Source: Bog-473 sp963788125 (GTDB lineage Bacteria; Actinomycetota; Acidimicrobiia; Acidimicrobiales; RAAP-2). Taken from it: a DNA stretch of 64,000 nt. The translations under genes and the position numbers were made by a program. The DNA is taken from contig CAWBFN010000001.1 in assembly GCA_963788125.1 (NCBI GenBank), forward strand, positions 496,001 to 560,000. The letters are read 5' to 3'. Of this stretch, positions 1 to 7,844 are shown in pieces. Numbering within the stretch: position 1 is the first letter of the stretch; each line of letters begins with the position of its first letter. The notes below the pieces were generated by a model that searched no databases, was not told the DNA's origin, and worked only from the letters and a program-made list of their open reading frames with translations.

Positions 1-1
1 C

Positions 2-1591
2 GCAGGCGTCGTGCTTGCCGCCATCCTCGTACCCCAGGGGTTGGCCTACGCCGAGCTGGCCGGACTTCCCCCCGTCACCGGCTTGTACACGACCATCGGA
101 TGTCTCGTCGGCTATGCGGTCTTCGGACCGTCCCGGATACTCGTCCTGGGGCCCGACTCATCGATCTCACCCATGATCTTCGCCGCCCTCATGCCACTGC
201 TGGCGGGTGGCGACGTGCACCGGGCCATCGCGCTGGCCGGAATGCTGGCCGTGATCGTCGCCCTCATCGAGATCGGGTTGGGGATCGGGCGGCTGGGGTT
301 CGTCGCCGACCTCCTCTCGAGCGAGGTGCAGGTCGGGTACATGAACGGCCTCGCCCTCATCATCATCGTGGGCCAGCTGCCCAAGCTCTTCGGGTTCTCG
401 ACGGACGCAGAAGGCTTCGGTCCCGAGCTCAAGGCCTTCGTGCTCGGGCTCGGTGGTACGGTCGGGGCGGCGCTCGTGGTCGGCCTGGGGGTGCTGGCCA
501 TCTTGTTGGTGCTGCCACGATTCACCAAGGCCGTCCCTGCGGTCCTCGTCGGCATCGTGGTCGCCACCCTCGTCTCCGCCATCTTCAGCCTCCACGCGCA
601 CGGGGTGTCGACCGTGGGAACGCTCCCCAGGGGGGTCCCTAGGCCGTCGCTCCCCTGGACGAAGTTTGCCGATGTCGGGCCTCTGATGGTCGCGGCCGTG
701 GGGATCACCCTTGTCTCGCTGGCGGACACGGTCGCCACGTCCGCGAGCTTCGGGGCCCGCCGCGGTGAGGAGGTGGATCCCAACCAGGAGATGATCGGCA
801 TCGGAGCGGCCAACCTCGCGGCGGGCTTCCTCCAGGGCTTCGCCGTGTCGACCAGCGGGTCCCGCACTGCCGTCGTCGAGCAGGCGGGTGCCAAGTCCCA
901 ACTCTCGTCGTTGGTCGGCGCCGGCATCGTCATATCGCTGTTGCTGTTCTTCAACTCCCTCTTGGCCGACCTTCCCCAGTCCGCCCTGGCCGCCGTGCTG
1001 ATCGGCGCCGCACTCTCCCTACTGGACCTCGAGGCCCTGATCCGCTACTACCGGGTCCGAAGGAGCGCCCTGATCCTCTCGGTAGTCGCCAGCCTTGGCG
1101 TGATCGTGCTCGGGGTCCTGCCAGGGATCGTCATCGCCGTGGTTCTCGCCGTGCTCCTGTTCTTCCGCCGCAGCTGGCAGCCCCACGGTGCGGTCCTGGG
1201 CCAGGTGGTGGGCCTCGAAGGGTGGCACAGCGTCGAGCGGTACCCCGATGCGCGCGAACTCCCGGGCATCATCGTCTACCGCTGGGAGGCCCCCCTCTTC
1301 TTCGCCAACTGCTCGGCCTTCCGAACACAGATCCGCCATGTCGTCGCTGAACGTCACCCGTCGTGGGTAATTGTCCAGTGCGAGGCGATGACCGACGTCG
1401 ACGTGTCGGCCGCCCGGATGCTCGAGCAGCTGGATCGTGAGCTCAACGCCACGGGCACTCACATGGCGTTCGTAGAGATGCGCACCCGACTGCAAGATCT
1501 CGTTCGTCTCTACGGTCTGCTCGAGACGCTCGATCGTGACCGCTTCTATCCCACCCTCGATACCGCCATCGCGGCAATCGGGGAGTCCTGA
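2..1591 (+). CDS. SulP-family anion permease with STAS domain (5' partial)
   Basis: Inner-membrane sulfate/bicarbonate-type anion transporter of the SulP (SLC26-like) family. The visible protein opens directly with the family signature PQGLAYAELAGLPPVTGLY, which normally lies some 25-40 residues after the start, so the true start is left of the window. About ten hydrophobic helices follow (to roughly residue 395). A cytoplasmic STAS domain then occupies the last 110 residues or so (YRWEAPLFFANC, then DVDVSAARMLEQLDREL). The GTG at position 11 is the first in-frame start inside the window but would remove helix 1. Substrate cannot be told from sequence; sulfate and bicarbonate are both known in the family. 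No obvious operon partner follows, since the next gene starts about 245 bases downstream. Confidence 0.93.
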   Translation, partial: AGVVLAAILVPQGLAYAELAGLPPVTGLYTTIGCLVGYAVFGPSRILVLGPDSSISPMIFAALMPLLAGGDVHRAIALAGMLAVIVALIEIGLGIGRLGFVADLLSSEVQVGYMNGLALIIIVGQLPKLFGFSTDAEGFGPELKAFVLGLGGTVGAALVVGLGVLAILLVLPRFTKAVPAVLVGIVVATLVSAIFSLHAHGVSTVGTLPRGVPRPSLPWTKFADVGPLMVAAVGITLVSLADTVATSASFGARRGEEVDPNQEMIGIGAANLAAGFLQGFAVSTSGSRTAVVEQAGAKSQLSSLVGAGIVISLLLFFNSLLADLPQSALAAVLIGAALSLLDLEALIRYYRVRRSALILSVVASLGVIVLGVLPGIVIAVVLAVLLFFRRSWQPHGAVLGQVVGLEGWHSVERYPDARELPGIIVYRWEAPLFFANCSAFRTQIRHVVAERHPSWVIVQCEAMTDVDVSAARMLEQLDRELNATGTHMAFVEMRTRLQDLVRLYGLLETLDRDRFYPTLDTAIAAIGES

Positions 1592-1837
1592 GGTACTTCT
1601 GCGCACACCACATTGCCGTCCCGATAATGGCGATCAGAAGGTCTCGTGTGCCCCCGCCGGATACGCCGACAGGTGTCGATTTTGGTGCGACCGGTCGCCC
1701 TGCGTATACCCAGGAAGTCGGCCGTCGTGAATCTGGGAAACCGCTGGTAAACGGATCGCGAACGTGGTGGCGGTGACCGTTTCGATGGGTTAGCTTTCGT
1801 TGGCAGACGGTTCGCTGACTCGAAAGGTGGCTACCCG

Positions 1838-2275
1838 ATGGCAGAGGAGACGGGCGTCCTGGGTCCGATCAGTTATCTGATCGTCGAATTCCCCGGCAAC
1901 AAGATGACGGGTGAGGGGTTCGCTGCCCTGCTCGACCTCGTCGACCGCGGGGTAATCCGGATTCTCGACCTCATGTTCGTAAGGCGGGACTCCGATGGCT
2001 CGATGCAAGCGCTCGACCTACAGGACATCGATCACGACGGACAGTTCGACCTTGCCGTCTTCGCCGGTGCGTCGTCGGGTCTCTTGGGCGAAAGCGATCT
2101 CCCTGAGGCGGCATCGGTGATTGAGCCAGGGTCCTCAGCAGGGATCTTGATCTTCGAGAACCGCTGGGCGACGCCCTTCATCGAGGCGCTGCGTCGCGGC
2201 GAAGCCGAACTGGTGGCCGCCGGCTACATCACGCAGGACGACATCGTCGCAGCGCTTGACGCGACCGAAGGCTGA
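1838..2275 (+). CDS. DUF6325 family small protein
   Basis: Soluble 145-residue protein resembling the actinobacterial DUF6325 family: GPISYLIVEFPGN near the N-terminus, LVDRGVIRILDLMFVRRDSDG in the middle, and an ILIFENRWATPF motif near residue 108. The molecular function of this family is not known to me. The ATG at 1838 sits behind a weak purine stretch (cgaaaggtgg). The gene is followed after 23 bases by a SHOCT-domain gene on the same strand, a pairing I believe recurs in actinobacteria, so the two are probably co-transcribed. The roughly 245 bases upstream are free of genes and probably hold the promoter. Confidence 0.82.
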   Translation: MAEETGVLGPISYLIVEFPGNKMTGEGFAALLDLVDRGVIRILDLMFVRRDSDGSMQALDLQDIDHDGQFDLAVFAGASSGLLGESDLPEAASVIEPGSSAGILIFENRWATPFIEALRRGEAELVAAGYITQDDIVAALDATEG

Positions 2276-2298
2276 TCAAGGCAAGAAAGGACCAGAGC

Positions 2299-2574
2299 AT
2301 GCCGCTTCTCCGAGGTATCGCACGCACCGCAGCAATCGCCGGAACGGCCACAGCTGTGTCGAACCGTGTCTCGCGCCGGCAGCAAAATCGGTGGGCGCAA
2401 CAAGAGAATCGCAGCCCGCAGTACGCACAGCAACCGCAGTACGCACAGGCGCCAGCAGCGGCACCCGCACCAGATCCGATCGCACAGCTGAAGGAACTTG
2501 CCGAGCTTAAGTCTCAAGGCATCCTCACCGATGCCGAGTTTGCCGCCCAGAAGGCGAAGATCCTCGCATCCTGA
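2299..2574 (+). CDS. SHOCT domain-containing small protein
   Basis: 91-residue protein. The first 60 residues are basic and then Gln/Pro/Ala-rich (QPQYAQAPAAAPAPDP), a flexible linker. The last 30 form a short C-terminal SHOCT domain (IAQLKELAELKSQGILTDAEFAAQKAKIL), which is usually an oligomerisation or interaction tail. The N-terminus (LLRGIARTAAIAGTATAV) could be a weak membrane-associating helix. It lies 23 bases behind the DUF6325 gene and looks like the second gene of that pair. A second SHOCT protein occurs at 11552-11956. Confidence 0.85.
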   Translation: MPLLRGIARTAAIAGTATAVSNRVSRRQQNRWAQQENRSPQYAQQPQYAQAPAAAPAPDPIAQLKELAELKSQGILTDAEFAAQKAKILAS

Positions 2575-2880
2575 CCGTTTGCCATGGGGAAGCACGCTCT
2601 GCTCCTTATGTCCGGCGTTGACGATTGCCGTCCGGCGTTCACGATTGCCGCCCGGCGTTCACGATTGTCACCCTCCGGCCCCAATGGTCGACGCATCGGA
2701 GGACACCGCGGTGTGCCTCCCAGCCCAAGCTCGGAAGCGTGGCTTTTGTGCGCGATTTCACAACGTTCCCGGCTTGGACGATCTCGGGTAATCCCGTTGA
2801 TTTTCCGCGGGCTTGGGCATATGTTTGCGATGGAGCGTCCTCTGACTTAGCACTTCCGGACGATCTGGAGGGACGAGCGA
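2575..2880. other. Non-coding gap with tandem repeat
   Basis: 306-base gap between the SHOCT gene and the next plus-strand gene. Its clear content is the three-copy 20-bp repeat at 2611-2670, entered separately. Reading frames that cross the gap have repeat-derived, unconvincing translations. The segment just before 2881 carries a good ribosome-binding site (ggaggg) for the downstream gene. Confidence 0.5.
2611..2670. repeat. Three 20-bp tandem repeats
   Basis: Three head-to-tail copies of a 20-bp unit (TCCGGCGTTCACGATTGCCG-like) at 2611-2630, 2631-2650 and 2651-2670. Copies 1 and 2 differ at one base and copy 3 at a few. The repeat lies about 35 bases after the SHOCT gene stop and 210 bases before the next gene. 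Confidence 0.85.
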
Positions 2881-3194
2881 TGGTGACCGTGCCGGCGCCG
2901 AAGATACAGGTCTCGCTGGAACAGGGAGTGTTCAAGGGTGCGCCGAACGCAGACACTGCTCCCGCGACGTTGCAGGCACTCGAGAGCGACGACCAAGGAG
3001 AACGCCTTGTCGCGATCTCCAGACGTATGGAGGGCACCTCCGGGCTGGTCATGTGCCACATCTGTGGTCGCAGCCGTCTTGGCATGGATGAGCCGATGCT
3101 CCTACCCGAGACCGAGGAGGGGGCGCTGCGAGCCGGGTGGCGTTACGACGAGGAGGACCGCTGGATGTGCTCGGAGTGCCTCGGCGGGCCGTAG
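2881..3194 (+). CDS. Hypothetical protein with zinc-ribbon-like Cys pairs
   Basis: Unrecognised 104-residue protein. The ATG at 2881 is chosen because GGAGGG lies about seven bases before it; an upstream extension in the same frame runs through the tandem repeat and looks artificial. The C-terminal half carries two CxxC pairs (MCHICGRSR near residue 60 and MCSECLGG at the end), spaced like a small zinc ribbon. The intervening segment is acidic (DEPMLLPETEEG). A metal-binding or nucleic-acid-linked role is an inference from the cysteines only. Confidence 0.6.
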
Positions 3195-3333
3195 TTTTCC
3201 TCGCGCCGGAGGCAGTTGACCGAGCTCCTCGACCCCGTCAGCATCGAACGCGAAGGCGGAGGGGACCGACAGCCAGGTTGACCTGCCAAAGATGTCCCCT
3301 GGCGCGGGCGGAGCGAGGGGCACATAATGGGAC

Positions 3334-3529
3334 ATGGTCCGACGTATGAACGAATGGATTTCGCACCATCCGGCGGCGTGGCACTTCGTTCTCTACGTCA
3401 CGGTCCTCCTCCTGGAAACGGCCAACAATTTGGGGGCACACCACCCACGTCAAACGGGAGGCGCGGCGGAACGTGTACCGGGCCGCCAACTTCGCCACCG
3501 GGGGCTTGCTGCGCAAGGCCTTGGGGTAG
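3334..3529 (+). pseudogene. Small membrane-type protein split by a one-base frameshift
   Basis: Two in-register halves of one short protein. From ATG 3334 (or 3346) the frame reads MNEWISHHPAAWHFVLYV and a hydrophobic stretch to ETANNLG. After the G5 run at about 3432-3436 the sensible sequence continues one frame over (HVKREARRNVYRAANFATGG, then LLRKALG and a TAG at 3527-3529). Removing one G joins the halves into an uninterrupted protein of about 64 residues. This is either a genuine frameshift or a homopolymer error. I do not recognise the family; one predicted membrane helix and a basic tail are visible. Confidence 0.5.
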
Positions 3530-3608
3530 CCTCTGACACGCCCCGCCCAAAAGCGCGTGCGGGCGGCCCGCGCAAAGCCGTGGTGCGGGGGTCGAGCTGC
3601 CTGGATGG

Positions 3609-4148
3609 CTAGTAGTGATGGTGCTGAAGCACGGACTTCAGGATCACCATCGTTACACCCAAGAGCCCGGCAATGACGGTAACGACGACCAGCCGCGTGC
3701 CACGTAAGCCGGCAGCGCGCCCCACGGTATAGCCGTGCATGATCAGGAGCACCACACTCACAATGAGGGCCGCTTGGGCCGCGTCCGACGAAGACGCCCC
3801 AAAGAGGACGGCGGCGCCGATCGATGCCACGGGCAAGAAAGACGCGGTCACCATGGGCCACGTCTCCGCCAGGGAGGACCGGATATGGCCGGCGCTTGGC
3901 AGTCGACCGTCGTGAGTGTGTGAACCAAGCAGTTCTGCGTACTGTTCGGCAAGCCAATACACAATCAGCGTCACCACGACGGTTGCCGCAAGTTGTGCGC
4001 TATTCAACTGATTCCCGGCCGCAGCAATTACGGCCGCTGTCACAATTGTGCCGTAGATACTTGCCGTTCGGCGTCGACCACCGCTCGTCGAAGCCGACCC
4101 GAGGTGGGCTTCTGATGAGCCTGAGCCAGTTTCGGTGCCGTCTGCCAT
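3609..4148 (-). CDS. Hypothetical five-helix membrane protein
   Basis: 179-residue integral membrane protein. A polar Ser/Gly-rich N-terminus of about 27 residues (ADGTETGSGSSEAHLGSAS) precedes about five hydrophobic helices: IYGTIVTAAVIAAAG, ATVVVTLIVYWLA, SFLPVASIGAAVLFG, AALIVSVVLLIMHGY and VVVTVIAGLLGVTMVIL. It ends in HHHY. No catalytic motif or transporter signature is recognised. It faces the DMT transporter gene at 4266 across about 115 bases, so a divergent promoter region is likely there. Confidence 0.7.
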   Translation of the reverse strand: MADGTETGSGSSEAHLGSASTSGGRRRTASIYGTIVTAAVIAAAGNQLNSAQLAATVVVTLIVYWLAEQYAELLGSHTHDGRLPSAGHIRSSLAETWPMVTASFLPVASIGAAVLFGASSSDAAQAALIVSVVLLIMHGYTVGRAAGLRGTRLVVVTVIAGLLGVTMVILKSVLQHHHY

Positions 4149-4265
4149 GACTTAGCTTGGCATCGCCCCATGATGCATGTCATCGGAGCCGAGGGCATCA
4201 GGCGTGGATAGCCGTTCGGCATCACGTCCACCTAGCTGACTAGTGCCCCACGTTAGGATCCTCCT

Positions 4266-5126
4266 GTGGGCGAGGCCCTGGCGATCGTTGCAGCCATGGC
4301 GTTTGCGTTGGGAAGCGTGCTCCAACAGAAGGGCACCGTCGAAACCGAGGCCACCGAGGAAGACCCACGGTTTCTGATCCAGATCCTCCACAAACCGATT
4401 TGGCTGGCGGGTGCGATCTCGCAAGCCGTGGGATGGGTCCTGCAAGCAGCAGCTCTCGATCGAGCTTCGCTCATGGTGGTTCAGGCCCTCAGTGCCCTCA
4501 GCCTGGTGATGGCACTTCCGCTCGGGATGTGGCTCACCCACCAGAACATCGGCCGACGGGAACTGACCGGGGCTCTTCTGACTCTGGCCGGTATCGTGTT
4601 CTTCCTGTCAGCAGGTCAGCCACAGGGCGGCACCTCTTACGCCAGCGCGGCGGCGTGGTGGACATCCTGCCTGGTGATTCTGGCCATTGCACTCACCCTC
4701 TCTGCGGTTGGCGTCCGGTTCAAGGGCGCTGCCAAGGCACTCACTCTCGGTTCGGCAGCCGGCCTGGCATTCGGTCTTCAGGCCGCCGTCACCAAGACTT
4801 TCGTCTCCCAGATCGGAAGCGGAGTGCTCGCCCTGCTCACAAGTTGGCCGGTCTACGTGCTGATCGTCTCCGCACTCGCAGGCTTTGTCCTCCAACAGTC
4901 GGCGCTGAAGACCGGCGTGCTGGCGCCCGCACTGGCTTCGAGCAACTCCGTCTCGTTGTTCGCGAGTGTTGTCCTCGGCATCGCGCTGTTCGGGGAAACC
5001 CTCTCAAAGAGCGGCGGTGCCAACGTCGGCTCGGCCTATATCGGGCTGGCGATAGCCATAGGGGGTATTGCCCTCCTTGCCGGCGCTGAGCCTCCGTCGA
5101 ACACGACCGGTACACACAACCCATAG
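4266..5126 (+). CDS. DMT-superfamily transporter (EamA/NIPA-like)
   Basis: 286-residue inner-membrane protein with about nine to ten helices in the drug/metabolite transporter fold. It starts at GTG 4266 directly with helix 1 (GEALAIVAAMAFALGSVLQQKG). The helix 1 sequence and the ALDRASLMVVQALSALSLV segment resemble NIPA-like magnesium or EamA-type proteins; the second half repeats the motif (LKTGVLAPALASSNSVSLFAS). The substrate is unknown. The gene converges on the minus-strand MFS gene, with only 31 bases between the two stops and no clear terminator hairpin. Confidence 0.83.
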   Translation: MGEALAIVAAMAFALGSVLQQKGTVETEATEEDPRFLIQILHKPIWLAGAISQAVGWVLQAAALDRASLMVVQALSALSLVMALPLGMWLTHQNIGRRELTGALLTLAGIVFFLSAGQPQGGTSYASAAAWWTSCLVILAIALTLSAVGVRFKGAAKALTLGSAAGLAFGLQAAVTKTFVSQIGSGVLALLTSWPVYVLIVSALAGFVLQQSALKTGVLAPALASSNSVSLFASVVLGIALFGETLSKSGGANVGSAYIGLAIAIGGIALLAGAEPPSNTTGTHNP

Positions 5127-5157
5127 CAGTCCGCCACCCGGTTGATTGGCAGTCACG

Positions 5158-6564
5158 TCACGACATCGCGTCAGGCAGCTGCGCAGGCTCGGGATTGCGC
5201 AGGAATGCCGTGGCCGCCAAGCCGATGAAGCCAACGGCTCCAACCACGATCATGGCGAGGGCATAGGAGTGGGTTGGTGTGGTCAGCCCCGAGACGAGGA
5301 TCGTGCCGGCGATCGCGGTGCCGAATGATGAGCCCAGATTGGAGACGCTGCGCGACAGCCCCGAAATCTCCCCCTGACGCTCTTCAGGGAACGCCGATTG
5401 CACAATATTGACCGAAGGGGTGAGCATGATCCCAAGGCCCAAACCGATGAGCAAGAGGCCGGGGGCAAAGGCCCATGGACTGGGGGAGTGCTTCACGATC
5501 CCGAGCAAGAATCCGACCCCGGCGATGGTGGTCACGAAGCCGGTGACGATGAGGGTCCGCTGTTGGAATCGTCGGGCGAGGCGGCCTGCGGCGAGCGATG
5601 ACACCAGGATGCCCAGGGTCGCCGCCGTGAAGATCACCCCGGTCTGGATGGCATTGTAGCCTCGGACCACCTGCAGGTAGGCCGAGACGACGAACGATGT
5701 GCCCATCAGCATGAGCCACTGCACGTTCTGGGTCACCAGCCCGAGATTCGACATGCGATTGCGGAAGAGCGCTGTGGAGAGCAACGCTTCCTTGCCGGCG
5801 CGCTCGCGGGCACGGATCCACATGAAGAAACCCCCGAGGATTGCCGCCCCTAGGAGGAGGAGTACCACCATCAATGTGATGTTGTTGTCCGCGGCAAGGA
5901 TTCCCATTACGAAAACGACCAGGCCGAGGGCCGAGAGGACGGCCCCAACGGTGTCGAAGGGGCGGGTGGGGTCCGCTGGAACCGGGTCGTGGATCCCCCG
6001 GGCCAGGTAGACGATGGTCATGACCACGAGGGCCTGGAAAACAAAGGCGGCTCGCCAGCTGATGGCCGTCGTGATCAGGCCGCCGATCAGGGGTCCGGCG
6101 GCCGCACCCACCCCCCCCATCCCGCTGATCACGCCGAACGCCCTGGCACGGGATCCGAGATCGGTGAAGAGCATCGTCGTGAGGATGTAAACGGGAGGAA
6201 TCAACAGGGCGGTGCCCACCCCCTCGAGGATCGAATTTCCGAGGATGAGGACCCCAAGTCCGGGCGAGAGGGCACTCAGCACCGCCCCGACGGCGTAGAT
6301 CCAGAGCCCCAACGTAAAACACCGCTTCCGGCCCCAGCGGTCGGTCAGCTTGCCGCCGGGAATCATGAGGGCGGCCATCACCAGGAGGAACAATGTGATG
6401 GCGACCTGAACACCCTGGACTGTGGTGTCCAGGTCGTGACTTATGTCGGTGATCATCACGTTCATGTTCGAGCCAGCGAAGCTGCAGATGAACTGCGCCA
6501 GTGCCAGGGGCACGAGCATCTTACGGAGCGATGGCTCCGTTCCGGTCTGGCCGAGTTCACTCAT
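5158..6564 (-). CDS. MFS transporter, DHA2-like (14 helices)
   Basis: 468-residue major-facilitator permease, probably a drug:H+ antiporter. The motif A loop GGKLTDRWGRKR lies between helices 2 and 3, and a motif C-like stretch GMGGVGAAAGPLIGGLI lies in helix 5. The number of hydrophobic segments fits about 14 helices. The N-terminus is short and polar (SELGQTGTEPSLRK). Upstream of the start, at about 6621-6690, lies a purine-only G-rich tandem repeat that may affect transcription. No regulator gene is adjacent, so the inducer cannot be guessed. Confidence 0.9.
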   Translation of the reverse strand: MSELGQTGTEPSLRKMLVPLALAQFICSFAGSNMNVMITDISHDLDTTVQGVQVAITLFLLVMAALMIPGGKLTDRWGRKRCFTLGLWIYAVGAVLSALSPGLGVLILGNSILEGVGTALLIPPVYILTTMLFTDLGSRARAFGVISGMGGVGAAAGPLIGGLITTAISWRAAFVFQALVVMTIVYLARGIHDPVPADPTRPFDTVGAVLSALGLVVFVMGILAADNNITLMVVLLLLGAAILGGFFMWIRARERAGKEALLSTALFRNRMSNLGLVTQNVQWLMLMGTSFVVSAYLQVVRGYNAIQTGVIFTAATLGILVSSLAAGRLARRFQQRTLIVTGFVTTIAGVGFLLGIVKHSPSPWAFAPGLLLIGLGLGIMLTPSVNIVQSAFPEERQGEISGLSRSVSNLGSSFGTAIAGTILVSGLTTPTHSYALAMIVVGAVGFIGLAATAFLRNPEPAQLPDAMS

Positions 6565-6620
6565 GAGGGCTCCCTGGGCGCACTTCGAGTCAGGCTATGG
6601 CAAAAGGACGCCGAGAGTAG

Positions 6621-6690
6621 GGAGGAGGGGAGGGGAGAGAGGGGAGGGGAGGGGAGAGAGGGGAGGGGAGGGGAGAGAGGGGAGGGGCGG
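6621..6690. repeat. G-rich 19-bp tandem repeat upstream of the MFS gene
   Basis: About 3.5 copies of a purine-only 19-bp unit made of GGGG tracts separated by A and closed by AGAGA, with all G on the plus strand. It lies roughly 57-126 bases upstream of the minus-strand MFS start codon and 155 bases before the plus-strand DUF1269 gene. Adjacent GGGGAGGGG tracts could fold into G-quadruplexes (inference). Confidence 0.88.
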
Positions 6691-6843
6691 AGTGGCGAGG
6701 TCGCACCATCGGTGCCATAGTTCGGGCTCCTTCGACGAGCCAGTACGTCGAAGAAGACCTAGCGCGGGCCGCTGCCGCGTGGGGCACAATGGTGCGGCGT
6801 GGGTTGCATCGCAGGCCACGTTTACCAGCGAGGAGATTCCATC

Positions 6844-7374
6844 ATGGCATTTGACACGTTTTTCGCCTACTGCGGCGTCTACGCCGACGTGGAGGGCGCA
6901 CTGGCGGACTACGCCGCCATCCATGACCTTCACTCAGAGGTGGGGTTGATCGACGCCTATGACGCAGCCGTCGTCGAGCGCAAGCCTGACGGCAAGGTCA
7001 AGATTGTGAAGAAGCACGAGACGCCCACCAGGGTGGGCGGTGTGCTCGGTGGCGGCGTAGGTCTCGCGACCGGACTGGTCATCGCCTTGTTCCCCGCGGC
7101 CGCCATCGGAGGTGGGCTCCTCCTCGCAACCGGTGGTGGAGGGGCGGTCCTCGGAGCTGTGGCCGGTCATGCTGCCGCCGGCATGAGCCGCAGCGATCTC
7201 AAGGAGCTGGGTGAAGATCTGGACAAGGGTCAAGCGGGCCTGGTGGTCGTCGCAGTCTCGGACATACAGGCGAAGGTCGAGGCGGCGATGAAGCGCGCCG
7301 AGAAGGTCCAGGCTAAGGAGCTGAAGGCCGATCAGGTGGCCATGGAAGAAGAAGCGAAGTCGGAGTCAAAGTAG
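6844..7374 (+). CDS. DUF1269 family protein with glycine-rich membrane segment
   Basis: 176-residue protein of the DUF1269 type. An N-terminal alpha/beta part (GVYADVEGALADYAAIHDLH, then IDAYDAAVVERKPDGK) is followed by a glycine/alanine-rich hydrophobic pair of helices (GGVLGGGVGLATGLVIALFP and GGGGAVLGAVAGHAAAG, residues about 60-105). A second soluble part with VVVAVSDIQAKVEAAMKRA and a Lys/Glu-rich tail closes the protein. The ATG at 6844 follows GCGAGGAGATTCC, a good ribosome-binding site, so the longer in-frame GTG upstream is not used here. Members of the family are often stress-associated membrane proteins of unknown role. Confidence 0.85.
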   Translation: MAFDTFFAYCGVYADVEGALADYAAIHDLHSEVGLIDAYDAAVVERKPDGKVKIVKKHETPTRVGGVLGGGVGLATGLVIALFPAAAIGGGLLLATGGGGAVLGAVAGHAAAGMSRSDLKELGEDLDKGQAGLVVVAVSDIQAKVEAAMKRAEKVQAKELKADQVAMEEEAKSESK

Positions 7375-7436
7375 GACGACGAGGGTTCTCATCGACGCCG
7401 CCGCCGTGGTGGCTTAGGTGATTCAAGGAGCTGAGA

Positions 7437-7844
7437 ATGCCGCGACGTCCAAAGGAATCGACCGCCCACCGAGATGCGACCCGCGCCTTCTTCAATGAAC
7501 TCGCTTCGCGGGCTCACGAACAGCTTCTTCACCAGACCTCGGGAGTCCTCAGGATCGATGTGACGGAGGGGAAAGAGGTCGAGCACTTTCTGATAGCAGT
7601 GGACAAAGGTGATATCAGTGTGTCGAAGCGAACGACGCGGGCAGACGCCACCTTGAGGGCCGAGCGATCGCTCTTCAACGGAATGGTTGAGGGGGAGGTC
7701 AATGCGATAGCGGCACTGTTGCGCGGCGTGGTGGTCATCGAAGGAGACCTTGGCCTTGCGGCGTCGTTCGTCCGCCTGTTTCCCGGACCACCTGATTCGC
7801 TGCGATCCTTCTACGAGAGGCAGAGGGTACGGGCAAATGACTGA
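7437..7844 (+). CDS. SCP2 sterol-binding-like domain protein
   Basis: 135-residue soluble protein. The pattern (GVLRIDVTEGKEVEHFLIAV, GDISVSKRTTRADATLRA, then NGMVEGEVNAIAALLRGVVVIEGD) matches the single-domain SCP2-like fold, which binds hydrophobic ligands. The start ATG follows AAGGAGCTGAGA. Its stop overlaps the start of the glycosidase gene by eight bases (ATGACTGA), so translation of the two is probably coupled. The reason for linking a lipid-type binding domain to a debranching-type glycosidase is not evident. Confidence 0.82.
   Translation: MPRRPKESTAHRDATRAFFNELASRAHEQLLHQTSGVLRIDVTEGKEVEHFLIAVDKGDISVSKRTTRADATLRAERSLFNGMVEGEVNAIAALLRGVVVIEGDLGLAASFVRLFPGPPDSLRSFYERQRVRAND

Noticed and set aside
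2611..2670. CRISPR array
   Set aside because: The 20-bp units are directly adjacent without spacers, and no cas gene is present; the same applies to the repeats at 31244 and 37473.
3238..3957. 239-codon minus-strand frame spanning two real genes
   Set aside because: Overlaps the split small gene and the membrane-protein gene at 3609-4148 and is Arg-rich throughout.
6595..6933. Pro/Leu/Ser-rich frames across the G-rich repeat
   Set aside because: Translation is a low-complexity product of the purine repeat (LPSPPLSPLPS).
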